From Candidatus Stygibacter frigidus (GTDB lineage Bacteria; Cloacimonadota; Cloacimonadia; Cloacimonadales; TCS61), in the NCBI GenBank assembly GCA_030765325.1, contig JAVCCT010000144.1, positions 1-6,198 of the forward strand: DNA of 6,198 bases, given 5' to 3'. Each line of letters begins with the position of its first letter. The stretch's first letter is position 1. Below are positions 1 through 6,198 of the stretch, one piece after another. The notes under the pieces are model-generated. The model searched no databases and had not been told where the DNA came from. It was given only the letters and a program-made list of their open reading frames with translations. The position numbers were made by a program, and so were the translations under genes.

Positions 1-2385
1 AATGCCATCAATGCCGGAGCAGGTATAGTTACTTACAGAGGCTGGGGAAATGCCTGGGGCTGGAATTATCCCTATTTCCATACCGAAAATATTCAGGAAC
101 TCACAAATGGTTTATATTTACCAATAATGACCTCAATTGTGTGTAATACTGGTGATTTTGCTAACGCAAATGTTGATCCCTGCTTTGGTGAACTATGGCT
201 GACAGCAGGAAATACTACAAACCCCAAGGGTGGAGTAGCATTTGTGGGACCATCAAATTTACATACAAGTACTCGATATAATAATGCCATTTTTTCTGGA
301 TTCTATCAAGGTTTACTTGACGAGGGAATTCATACTTTTGGTACTGCTGTGCTGCGAGGAAAGATGGAACTCTATGAAAACTTTCCTCTTAACCTGGATA
401 CCGGAGATTGGGTTGAATTTTATTATTATGTGTATAATATCCTTGGTGATCCTTCATTGAGCATCTGGACACAAACTCCTATGAGTATGACATGTGATTT
501 GCCGGATGAGATCACTATGGGTCAAAATTATCTAGATATTTATGTTCCTGAGATTGATAATGGAATGGTCACTGCCAGAAAAGGTGATGAATTTATAGTG
601 ACAGAATTTGTGAGAGATCACAGTGCAACCTTGTATTTTAATGCCATGAATGAAGGCACAATTGATGTTACAATTACAGCAGTTAATCATCTTCCTTTAA
701 TTACAAGTATTGAAGTATCAGAGGCAGTAATTGATCCCGTGATAACTGATGTTGAACCTGATGGTGATATCATTGCTGGCGCAACTATTTCGGTAGATAT
801 CACGCTCTCTAATCAGGGTAGTGAAAGCCAGGCTTTTACTGCTGAGCTTTCTGAATTGACTGGAATGGCTGAGATACTTACAGAAGATCTTGATTTTGGC
901 ACTCTCGAAGCTGGCTCTGCAGCTACTCATACTGTTGAAATGGCTATTTCTGGAGAATGCTCAAATGGTTATGAATTATCATTCCTGATGTCTTTTGATG
1001 GAATTGATAATACAATTAAATTTCCTTTGACTGTTGATAATTTCATGCTCTATCCCTCTGAGATGGTAGTAAATGACGCTAATGGTGTGCTGCAACCGGG
1101 AGAAACTTCTGATATCACTGTGAGTATTGCAAATATGGGCAGTGTGGCAGCTACTGGTTTAAATGCCACGATCACATCTGCAACCACAGCCTTGATTGTT
1201 AATGATGGAACATATCAGATCGGTGATCTGGCAGGCGGAGAAACTGGTGAGGCAGTATTTAATGTATCAGCAGAAGCTGCTGGATTTAATGGTAGAGATG
1301 CTGGAATTTATCTTCATCTGGAAGATAGTACTGGCAGAATATATGAAACCAGTTTTAATATCACGATCGGAATAGTGAGTAATACAGATCCCACCGGACC
1401 CTGCATTGGCGGATATTTTGCCTATGACAGCTTTGATACTGGTTACGGAGAAGCACCTGCATATTTCTGGGATGAAATTGATCCTGAACTCGGGGGACAG
1501 GGTAACGTAATTCTAATGACTGATGATCAATCTAATGATATAGCTTTGCCTTTTGATTTCACTTATTTTGATGCAGTTTATGACAGCATTACGGTTTGTT
1601 CAAATGGCTGGATATCTTTTGAAACTACCTGGCAGTCATATTTCCGTAATTGGAGAATCCCCAGTGCTTTGGGACCATATGCTCAGGTAGCTGCTTACTG
1701 GGATGACCTGATAGGTGTGGGTGGCGGAGTAGAAGATATCAGGCTGTGCTACTATTATAATACCACTGAGAACTACTTTGTTATCGAATGGAGTAATACC
1801 GTAAGTCGTCAAGATAACGTTTCTGTAGAATTGTTTGAAATTGTGCTTTATGATCCTGCCGTACATCAAACAGAGAGTGGAAATGGGATCATTCAGGTGA
1901 ATTATAATACAGTAAATAATCCTGATGATGACAGTAATTATTGTACAATAGGAATAGAAGACAGCTATCAGGAAGATGGTGTATTATACAGTTATGCAGA
2001 TATTTATCCCTCTTCAGCTACTGAACTTCAGAATGGTCTGGCAATCAAATTTACCACTGAATATCCCGTTCTTTTCATAGGGAATGATGTGGCAGATATA
2101 TTGCCATCACTCCCAGTTTTAAATGCAAACTATCCAAATCCATTTAATCCAGAAACAACAATTAGTTTCTCTTTACCAGAGAATGCCAATATTGAGCTTT
2201 CAATATATAACGTTAAAGGTAAGAAAGTGAAAACTCTTGTTTCCGGCAATATGGATGCTGGTGATCATGAAACTATCTGGTATGGCAGAGATGATGAAGG
2301 CAGGCAGGTTAGCAGTGGAGTATATTTCTATAAGCTGAAATCAGAACGCTACACTACAACTAAAAAATGCGTGCTGATGAAATAA
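1..2385 (+). CDS. Secreted C25 (gingipain-like) cysteine peptidase family protein with C-terminal sorting domain, 5' end missing
   Basis: The reading frame is open from base 1, so the gene starts upstream; 794 residues are visible. Visible residues 1-160 match the end of the C25 peptidase domain: a YRGWGN segment (12-17), CNTGDF (48-53) with the probable nucleophile Cys48, PCFGELWL (60-67), a FVGPSNLHTSTRYNNA block and LGDPSLSIW. The canonical GHG histidine of gingipain R is Trp15 here, at the same 33-residue distance from the Cys, so activity is uncertain. Next come an Ig-like domain (about 162-240), two CARDB-like beta domains (about 247-345 and 346-460), and a beta-rich domain with SNGWISF and AAYWDDL motifs (about 468-690). 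The end is a FlgD-Ig-like / type A sorting domain (about 705-794) with NYPNPFNP and a KKCVLMK tail, implying export and probably type IX secretion. Family is sure; substrate is unknown. Confidence 0.9.
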   Translation, partial: NAINAGAGIVTYRGWGNAWGWNYPYFHTENIQELTNGLYLPIMTSIVCNTGDFANANVDPCFGELWLTAGNTTNPKGGVAFVGPSNLHTSTRYNNAIFSGFYQGLLDEGIHTFGTAVLRGKMELYENFPLNLDTGDWVEFYYYVYNILGDPSLSIWTQTPMSMTCDLPDEITMGQNYLDIYVPEIDNGMVTARKGDEFIVTEFVRDHSATLYFNAMNEGTIDVTITAVNHLPLITSIEVSEAVIDPVITDVEPDGDIIAGATISVDITLSNQGSESQAFTAELSELTGMAEILTEDLDFGTLEAGSAATHTVEMAISGECSNGYELSFLMSFDGIDNTIKFPLTVDNFMLYPSEMVVNDANGVLQPGETSDITVSIANMGSVAATGLNATITSATTALIVNDGTYQIGDLAGGETGEAVFNVSAEAAGFNGRDAGIYLHLEDSTGRIYETSFNITIGIVSNTDPTGPCIGGYFAYDSFDTGYGEAPAYFWDEIDPELGGQGNVILMTDDQSNDIALPFDFTYFDAVYDSITVCSNGWISFETTWQSYFRNWRIPSALGPYAQVAAYWDDLIGVGGGVEDIRLCYYYNTTENYFVIEWSNTVSRQDNVSVELFEIVLYDPAVHQTESGNGIIQVNYNTVNNPDDDSNYCTIGIEDSYQEDGVLYSYADIYPSSATELQNGLAIKFTTEYPVLFIGNDVADILPSLPVLNANYPNPFNPETTISFSLPENANIELSIYNVKGKKVKTLVSGNMDAGDHETIWYGRDDEGRQVSSGVYFYKLKSERYTTTKKCVLMK

Positions 2386-2401
2386 ATAAATATCAATTAT
2401 A

Positions 2402-2419
2402 GGGGAGAATTTACTCCCC
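2402..2419 (+). terminator. GC-rich hairpin between the peptidase gene and pgsB
   Basis: GGGGAG (2402-2407) and CTCCCC (2414-2419) form a perfect 6-bp stem around a 6-nt AT loop, 17 bp after the peptidase stop codon and 21 bp before pgsB. It is the only GC-rich stretch in this gap. It lacks a proper run of T after the stem (GATAATTTAAAAAA follows), so it is not a classical intrinsic terminator. It may end or attenuate the upstream transcript, protect a 3' end, or sit in the leader of the pgs transcript. The rest of the 54-bp gap is AT-rich, and no convincing -35/-10 pair was found. Confidence 0.4.
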
Positions 2420-2430
2420 GATAATTTAAA

Positions 2431-2437
2431 AAAGGGA
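2431..2437 (+). promoter_or_regulatory. Ribosome binding site of pgsB (close to start)
   Basis: AAAGGGA lies only 2 nt before the ATG at 2440. The spacing is shorter than the usual 5-9 nt, so initiation may be weak. The start is kept because the protein then begins with the hydrophobic N-terminal segment found in PgsB proteins. Confidence 0.45.
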
Positions 2438-2439
2438 AT

Positions 2440-3600
2440 ATGTTTGGATTAATTATTGGGTTATTTATTCTAATTGGCTGGGGAGTTCACGAATTCTGGG
2501 ATCATAAAAGAAACCGGGCTAAGATTCCTGAGATAATTCATATAAATGGTACCAGAGGCAAATCAAGTGTTACTCGCTTGATAGCTGCAGGTCTGAGAGC
2601 TGGTAACTATCAGGTGATTGCCAAAACTACTGGTTCTGCTCCGCGTATCATTTATCCCAGTGGAAGAGAAAAACCTATTGTGCGACTATTTGGTGCTAAT
2701 ATCAGAGAACAACTAAAGATCATCAAATATGCTTCAAAAAGGAATATTGATTATCTGGTTCTTGAGTGTATGGCAGTTACTCCTGAATATCAGTGGACAA
2801 CTGAGCATAAAATGGTGAAATCCACAATTGGGGTTATCACAAATTCACGCCCAGACCATTTGGATGTGATGGGTCCTGGTTTAAGGAATGTTACTCTATC
2901 CATGTGTAACACAATACCGGATAAAGGCTTGATATTAACTTCAGAAAACAGGGTTTTTCCTTTGATGAAAAAAGTGGCTGACCATCGTCATACTGAATTT
3001 GAATACGTTAGCAAGGAAGATATCACAGAAACAGATATGCAAGGTTTCCGCTGGATCGAGCATCGGGACAATGTAGCATTATCTCTGGAAGTTTGTCGTC
3101 GTTGTGGGGTAAGCAGAGGGGTCGCCTTAAAGGGGATGTATGATTCCACTCCAGATATAGGAGCGACTGAGATTTTCAGATATATGGTAGATGGCAAAGA
3201 ACTATACTTTGCTCATTCATTTGCTGCCAACGATCCTGAATCCACATTTGTTTTGATGGAATATATCCACTCAATTCATCCTGAGATTCCTGGTGTGGCA
3301 ATCGTATTGAATACCAGAGCTGACCGGATGTTCCGGTCAAAACAGCTGACAGAGATGCTGGGTAATCACAAATTCGATGGTTTATTCCTGATCGGAGATC
3401 AGGAATTGACAATACATAATTATGCAACCGGACATGGAATTCCGGCAGAAAAGATATATCCACTTGGCTGGAGTAAAGGAGATGAATTGGTGAAAGAGAT
3501 TTGTACCCTTGACCCCGAAAAGATACTTGTATTCGGGATTGGTAATATAGGTGGTAATGGAGGTCCTATTGTGGATTATTTCAAAGAGAGGAGAAACTAA
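2440..3600 (+). CDS. pgsB: Poly-gamma-glutamate synthase PgsB (CapB), Mur-ligase-like amide ligase
   Basis: PgsB uses ATP to activate the end of a glutamate chain and add glutamate through the gamma-carboxyl group, acting at the cytoplasmic face of the membrane together with PgsC. The 386 residues are close to the usual length (about 390). Residues 1-16 form a hydrophobic anchor. The P-loop is HINGTRGKSSVTR (34-46). ECMAV (109-113) is the Mur-ligase-type metal/ATP region, DHLDVMGP is at 139-146, FAANDPEST at 261-269, NTRADR at 291-296 and GIGNIGG at 366-372. All match my recollection of Bacillus PgsB along the full length with no gap in a key motif. The stop codon overlaps the pgsC start by one base (TAATG), indicating translational coupling. 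Folylpolyglutamate synthase and MurC-F are less likely because of the N-terminal anchor and the adjacent pgsC. Which glutamate enantiomer is used cannot be read from the sequence. Confidence 0.95.
   Translation: MFGLIIGLFILIGWGVHEFWDHKRNRAKIPEIIHINGTRGKSSVTRLIAAGLRAGNYQVIAKTTGSAPRIIYPSGREKPIVRLFGANIREQLKIIKYASKRNIDYLVLECMAVTPEYQWTTEHKMVKSTIGVITNSRPDHLDVMGPGLRNVTLSMCNTIPDKGLILTSENRVFPLMKKVADHRHTEFEYVSKEDITETDMQGFRWIEHRDNVALSLEVCRRCGVSRGVALKGMYDSTPDIGATEIFRYMVDGKELYFAHSFAANDPESTFVLMEYIHSIHPEIPGVAIVLNTRADRMFRSKQLTEMLGNHKFDGLFLIGDQELTIHNYATGHGIPAEKIYPLGWSKGDELVKEICTLDPEKILVFGIGNIGGNGGPIVDYFKERRN
3321..3339. repeat. Perfect inverted repeat inside pgsB (8-bp arms, 3-nt loop)
   Basis: TGACCGGA (3321-3328), loop TGT, TCCGGTCA (3332-3339). 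It lies over the codons for the ADRMFRS stretch of PgsB. Arms of 8 bp are expected about once by chance in a window of this size, so on its own it is weak; it is listed because a stronger one follows 45 bp later. Confidence 0.6.
3384..3406. repeat. Perfect inverted repeat inside pgsB (10-bp arms, 3-nt loop)
   Basis: ATTCCTGATC (3384-3393), loop GGA, GATCAGGAAT (3397-3406). It lies over codons for FLIGDQEL. A 10-bp perfect stem with a short loop is unlikely by chance in 6 kb (a few percent by simple base counting). In RNA it would be a stable hairpin; as DNA it could be a dyad protein-binding site. Function unknown. Confidence 0.65.
3589..3593 (+). promoter_or_regulatory. Ribosome binding site of pgsC
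   Basis: AGGAG within AGAGAGGAGA, inside the last codons of pgsB, 6 nt before the pgsC ATG at 3600. This is the best Shine-Dalgarno site in the window and fixes the pgsC start. Confidence 0.8.
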
Positions 3601-4055
3601 TGTTTGAAGCCGCTATAGGTTTAGGAGTTTTAGTAAGTTTATTCTTTCTGGAAACCTTTGGCACAACAGCTGGAGGTATAGTAGTTGCGGGATATATAGC
3701 AATGTTTTTGCATCAGCCCTGGACAATTCTGGGAACGCTGTTGATCAGTCTGGCTGTATATTTGATCGTTAAGCTGCTGGGAAAGATAATGTTCATTTAT
3801 GGACGTCGCCGCATGGTGATATCTATCATGCTTGGGTTTATTTTTGGATGGCTGGTGAGAACTTACGGCTTATATTCTGGTATTCCAGCAGATTATTCCG
3901 TAAATGTAATTGGATATATTATTCCTGGTTTGATTGCCAATGCTATGGCAAAGCAGGGAATTACAAGAACTTTAACCGTTATGTTTGTTGCCGCTGTGTT
4001 GGTCAGATTACTGATCAATGTTGTTTTTGGCGGCGAATTAATATCAATAATGTAA
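3600..4055 (+). CDS. pgsC: Poly-gamma-glutamate biosynthesis protein PgsC (CapC)
   Basis: PgsC is the integral membrane partner of PgsB; in Bacillus the PgsB-PgsC pair is required for polymer synthesis. The 151 residues are the normal family length (about 149). Family marks are an early acidic residue in the first membrane segment followed by G-x3-GGIVVAGYIA (18-34), HQPW (38-41), the basic loop YGRRRMV (67-73) and IIPGLIANAMAKQG (107-120), which nearly repeats the IVPGLIAN..QKQG stretch of Bacillus PgsC. About four to five hydrophobic segments are seen, roughly at 4-18, 23-37, 42-60, 74-90 and 122-145. The start overlaps the pgsB stop by one base and has a strong ribosome binding site, so the two proteins are probably made in matched amounts. 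Nothing looks truncated. Confidence 0.95.
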   Translation: MFEAAIGLGVLVSLFFLETFGTTAGGIVVAGYIAMFLHQPWTILGTLLISLAVYLIVKLLGKIMFIYGRRRMVISIMLGFIFGWLVRTYGLYSGIPADYSVNVIGYIIPGLIANAMAKQGITRTLTVMFVAAVLVRLLINVVFGGELISIM

Positions 4056-4058
4056 GGG
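4054..4058 (+). promoter_or_regulatory. Ribosome binding site of the pgsW-like gene
   Basis: AAGGG overlaps the pgsC stop codon and lies 7 nt before the ATG at 4066, supporting that start. Confidence 0.65.
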
Positions 4059-4065
4059 TAGAAAT

Positions 4066-5166
4066 ATGTTTGTACCAAGTGCAAAGTCTAATTTAAGTTT
4101 AATCATTTTATTTCTGATTTCCATCTTATTATTTTTATGGGTAAATAATTCACGAATGTTCATTAAGGAAAAGTACTATTCTGAAAAGATGGAAGCATCT
4201 CAGCTAATGCAACGGGCTGAAAATGCTCTAAAAGATTACCGTACTTTTTGTGGAGCCTATTGTGATCCAGAAAATGATCCCAATCAAAGTGGTATAATTG
4301 GTCTCAAAGAAACTCCAATTACTACTGACAGGGGTTCTTTGGAAGGTAAGCTCACAAGCTTGAATCCTAATTTTGCTGCTGTTATGGTTTCAATGTTCAA
4401 AAAAGCCCGCCTTGCTGAAGGTGATCGCATAGCTCTCAGCTCCACCAGTTCATATCCGGCAATTAATATTGCTGTGTATTCCGCTGCCAAAGTATTAGGA
4501 TTAAAAGTTGTGAGCATTAATTCTGTGGGTGCTTCCATGTTTGGTGCTACTGATCCGGAATTTACCTGGCTGGATATGGAGTCATTTTTGTATGAAAAAG
4601 GGATATTCCCTTATAAAACAAAAGCAGCTTCCATTGGTGGTGGTAGAGACCTGGGGCGTGGTTTGAATGTTCTCGGTAGAGATATGATCCTGAAAGCAAT
4701 TGAAAGAAATGATATTCAACTGGTTAAGGAAAATGATCTGGACGAAAATATCAACCGCAAGATGGAAATATATCATAACAGTTATAAAAAATATGATGCC
4801 TATATTAATATCGGGGGTGGATTATCTTCAATAGGTTCTTCCATAAATGGCAAATTGATCACTGATGGTTATCATAGAAATATTCATAATAACAATATCC
4901 CTCGCAAAGGTACAATGTTTAAATTTGCTGCTGACAGCACTCCCATTATACATTTGGCTGATATTTCCGATATTGCCCGTAATTATGAACTTCCCCAGGC
5001 TCCGGTTCCAATTCCCGAAGCTGGTATTGGCAGAATTTTTGTTGATGAAAGATATAATGTCACGATTGCCATTATTGCATTGATAATTTTAAGTGCTTTG
5101 ATCTCTGTAGTGATCTTTTTTGATCATAGTCAGATGAAATTACATGATGATGAGGTAAATCAATAA
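4066..5166 (+). CDS. pgsW: Poly-gamma-glutamate system protein (PgsW-like), membrane-anchored at both ends
   Basis: I recognise this as the poly-gamma-glutamate system protein family found next to pgsB and pgsC outside the classical Gram-positive operons; its biochemical role is, to my knowledge, not established. The 366 residues begin with a membrane segment (about 9-27) and end with another (about 332-352), leaving some 300 residues between them, probably on the periplasmic side, with a short acidic cytoplasmic tail. Visible marks are Cys62 and Cys66 (FCGAYC), TSLNPNFAA (97-105), SSYPAIN (128-134), VGASMFGATDPEFTWLDME (154-172), and two glycine triplets in similar settings, SIGGGRDLG (189-197) and NIGGGLSSIG (248-257). 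It lies 10 nt after pgsC and 2 nt before the next gene, so it belongs to the operon. It occupies the place of PgsA/CapA but shows none of the metallophosphoesterase motifs of that family that I can see. Confidence 0.8.
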   Translation: MFVPSAKSNLSLIILFLISILLFLWVNNSRMFIKEKYYSEKMEASQLMQRAENALKDYRTFCGAYCDPENDPNQSGIIGLKETPITTDRGSLEGKLTSLNPNFAAVMVSMFKKARLAEGDRIALSSTSSYPAINIAVYSAAKVLGLKVVSINSVGASMFGATDPEFTWLDMESFLYEKGIFPYKTKAASIGGGRDLGRGLNVLGRDMILKAIERNDIQLVKENDLDENINRKMEIYHNSYKKYDAYINIGGGLSSIGSSINGKLITDGYHRNIHNNNIPRKGTMFKFAADSTPIIHLADISDIARNYELPQAPVPIPEAGIGRIFVDERYNVTIAIIALIILSALISVVIFFDHSQMKLHDDEVNQ

Positions 5167-5168
5167 TT

Positions 5169-6035
5169 ATGAAAAGTATAGCTAAAGAAAAGATTCTATT
5201 CTTGCTGATTTTTATTCTGCTGGTGATATTAGTTATTAATGCTGGGCAAAAGCAGGACAGGTATTATGTGTTTAGTGCTTCCAGTGGAAAAATGTTTAGG
5301 TATTATAAATTAATGCCAGGTGAAAAATACACTTGGGAATCAGCAACTCCAGACAGCATTACTGTTATAAGCCGGTTGATCATCAATTCTGTAGATGCTC
5401 AGCAATATTCTTATGATGCCGTCTATGATGGCGATACCCATGCAGTTACCCGTAATATTACGCCCAGCAAAGTATCACGCGGTGTTAATGGCGACAAAGT
5501 GTCTTCCTGGAACAGTTATAGATTTGATCTTACAATGCCTACCAGAAAACTGGTTATCTCCAATTCTTCCGGGCATCAGATGCTTGTGAAAGTAAACCCT
5601 GATAAAAAGGGAGTAAAAAAACACAAAACTGAATCTCAATATATTGCCTATCCTCCAGATTATTACGATGATAGCTTTGATATACTGGTGAATGACAAAG
5701 CATATACTTATTATCAGGGCGCAACTAATGGCATCGAGCTTGATCTACAGGGTCCGCTTAATCTCAAGATAATTAATAGACTGATTGTTGATAATGTGGA
5801 ACTCCTATCCTTCGATTGGAAAGTGATGCTGGATAATCAGGAAATTTTAGAAGTGGCAGATTCCCTGCCCTATTCCACTTCCTGCCTGGCAGACAGCAGC
5901 AGCATAGTAACCCAGGGCAAAAGTAATATTATCAATATTCCCAAAGGCAGACACACAATTAAAATTGAGGATATACAACCTCGGGGAATATTATATAGAT
6001 TATATATCTCAAAATCTGCTGTAGGAAATGAATAG
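5169..6035 (+). CDS. Unrecognised membrane-anchored protein with two repeated beta-rich domains, in the pgs operon
   Basis: I do not recognise a named family. The 288 residues start with a lysine-rich tip and one hydrophobic segment (about 9-24), an uncleaved anchor or a signal peptide; no lipobox cysteine follows it. The remainder has a beta-strand-like pattern and appears to be a duplication: ISRLIINSVDAQQYSYDAVYDG (67-88) aligns with INRLIVDNVELLSFDWKVML (202-221) at an offset of about 135 residues, each followed by a motif of the form P-x2-(K/R)-x-hydrophobic (LTMPTRKLVIS at 121-131; INIPKGRHTIKI at 256-267). Only one cysteine (239) is present, so no disulfide is expected. The ATG is 2 nt after the preceding stop, with a distant GAGG (5152-5155) as ribosome binding site. 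Position suggests a periplasmic accessory part of poly-gamma-glutamate export; this is inference. Confidence 0.75.
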   Translation: MKSIAKEKILFLLIFILLVILVINAGQKQDRYYVFSASSGKMFRYYKLMPGEKYTWESATPDSITVISRLIINSVDAQQYSYDAVYDGDTHAVTRNITPSKVSRGVNGDKVSSWNSYRFDLTMPTRKLVISNSSGHQMLVKVNPDKKGVKKHKTESQYIAYPPDYYDDSFDILVNDKAYTYYQGATNGIELDLQGPLNLKIINRLIVDNVELLSFDWKVMLDNQEILEVADSLPYSTSCLADSSSIVTQGKSNIINIPKGRHTIKIEDIQPRGILYRLYISKSAVGNE

Positions 6036-6037
6036 TT

Positions 6038-6198
6038 ATGAAAAGAACCTTTATTTTTACTCTGATGCTTATAACTATGATCTCATTATGGTCAAAGGGG
6101 ATTGCTCTCAATAGTGATATTGATTTTGGATTTGAGTATGACAACAATATAGTTCGTCTTTCTGATGGAGATCAGGACGAATTTCTGGATAATACTAA
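6038..6198 (+). CDS. Probable outer-membrane beta-barrel protein, N-terminal part only
   Basis: The gene begins 2 nt after the preceding stop, with AGGA at 6023-6026 as a rather distant ribosome binding site, and runs open off the window end; 53 residues are visible. MKR, a hydrophobic stretch (5-18) and a possible cleavage after SKGIA (19-23) make a typical signal peptide. The mature start LNSDIDFGFEYDNNIVRLSD (24-43) resembles the first strand and turn of outer-membrane barrels, which often read as an aromatic-rich strand, G-x-Y-D-x-N, then a loop. The call rests on this short stretch, so a periplasmic beta-protein is possible. As the last visible gene of the pgs cluster it could form the outer-membrane exit for the polymer. 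Confidence 0.6.
   Translation, partial: MKRTFIFTLMLITMISLWSKGIALNSDIDFGFEYDNNIVRLSDGDQDEFLDNT

Noticed and set aside
93..290. Minus-strand open frame of 65 codons over the C25 domain
   Set aside because: It lies opposite the strongly conserved peptidase frame, has no ribosome binding site of note, and its translation looks like no known protein.
3176..3463. Minus-strand open frame of 95 codons inside pgsB
   Set aside because: It is antisense to a full-length, motif-complete pgsB; length is within what chance gives, and the protein has no recognisable features.
2440..3600. Folylpolyglutamate synthase or a peptidoglycan Mur ligase
   Set aside because: The P-loop is shared with those enzymes, but the N-terminal hydrophobic anchor, full-length match to PgsB motifs and the adjoining pgsC identify it as PgsB.
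3848..4096. Plus-strand open frame of 82 codons overlapping pgsC and the next gene
   Set aside because: It is an out-of-frame shadow of pgsC, rich in Cys, Tyr and Trp as expected from a shifted hydrophobic coding frame.
4598..4612. Inverted repeat AAGGGA-TAT-TCCCTT in the pgsW-like gene
   Set aside because: A 6-bp stem with a short loop is expected several times by chance in a window of this size, and it lies in the middle of a coding region.
4066..5166. Calling this gene PgsA/CapA because it follows pgsBC
   Set aside because: The metallophosphoesterase motifs of PgsA (D-x-H, GD-x-x, NH-D/E, H-x-H types) are not seen, and a second membrane segment at the C-terminus is unlike PgsA.
5959..6147. 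Minus-strand open frame across the junction of the last two genes
   Set aside because: It would overlap both a coding end and a signal-peptide start; the forward reading explains the sequence much better.

Overview
The window most likely comes from an AT-rich, diderm (two-membrane) bacterium of the FCB group, with Candidatus Cloacimonadota the best guess. Two things support this. The first gene ends in the FlgD-Ig-like / type A sorting domain (NYPNPFNP...) typical of FCB secreted proteins. The last gene starts with a signal peptide followed by a sequence that looks like the first strand of an outer-membrane beta-barrel. The lineage is inferred from sequence style and was not tested by any search.

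Layout: all genes are on the + strand and closely packed. Positions 1-2385 hold the 3' part of a large secreted gingipain-family (C25) peptidase-like protein. It has a C25 catalytic-domain remnant, Ig-like domains, a beta-rich domain and a C-terminal sorting domain. A 54-bp gap with a GC-rich hairpin separates it from a compact gene cluster that runs to the end of the window: pgsB (2440-3600), pgsC (3600-4055), a pgsW-like gene (4066-5166), an unrecognised membrane-anchored protein with an internal duplication (5169-6035), and the start of a probable outer-membrane protein (6038 to beyond the window).

How the genes may work together: PgsB, an ATP-dependent Mur-ligase-like amide ligase, and PgsC, its polytopic membrane partner, are the catalytic core of poly-gamma-glutamate synthesis. 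The Gram-positive operon normally continues with PgsA/CapA. Here that place is taken by a PgsW-like protein with a membrane anchor at each end and a large soluble middle, then a two-repeat anchored protein, then a probable beta-barrel. The gaps are 1-nt overlap, 10 nt, 2 nt and 2 nt, which suggests one transcript. The most interesting reading is an envelope-spanning version of the poly-gamma-glutamate system adapted to two membranes: inner-membrane synthase, periplasmic parts and an outer-membrane exit. Synthesis is well supported by homology recognised by eye; the export role of the last three genes is inference from gene order.

No RNA gene, CRISPR array, insertion sequence or tRNA was seen. 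No gap without a gene exceeds 54 bp.
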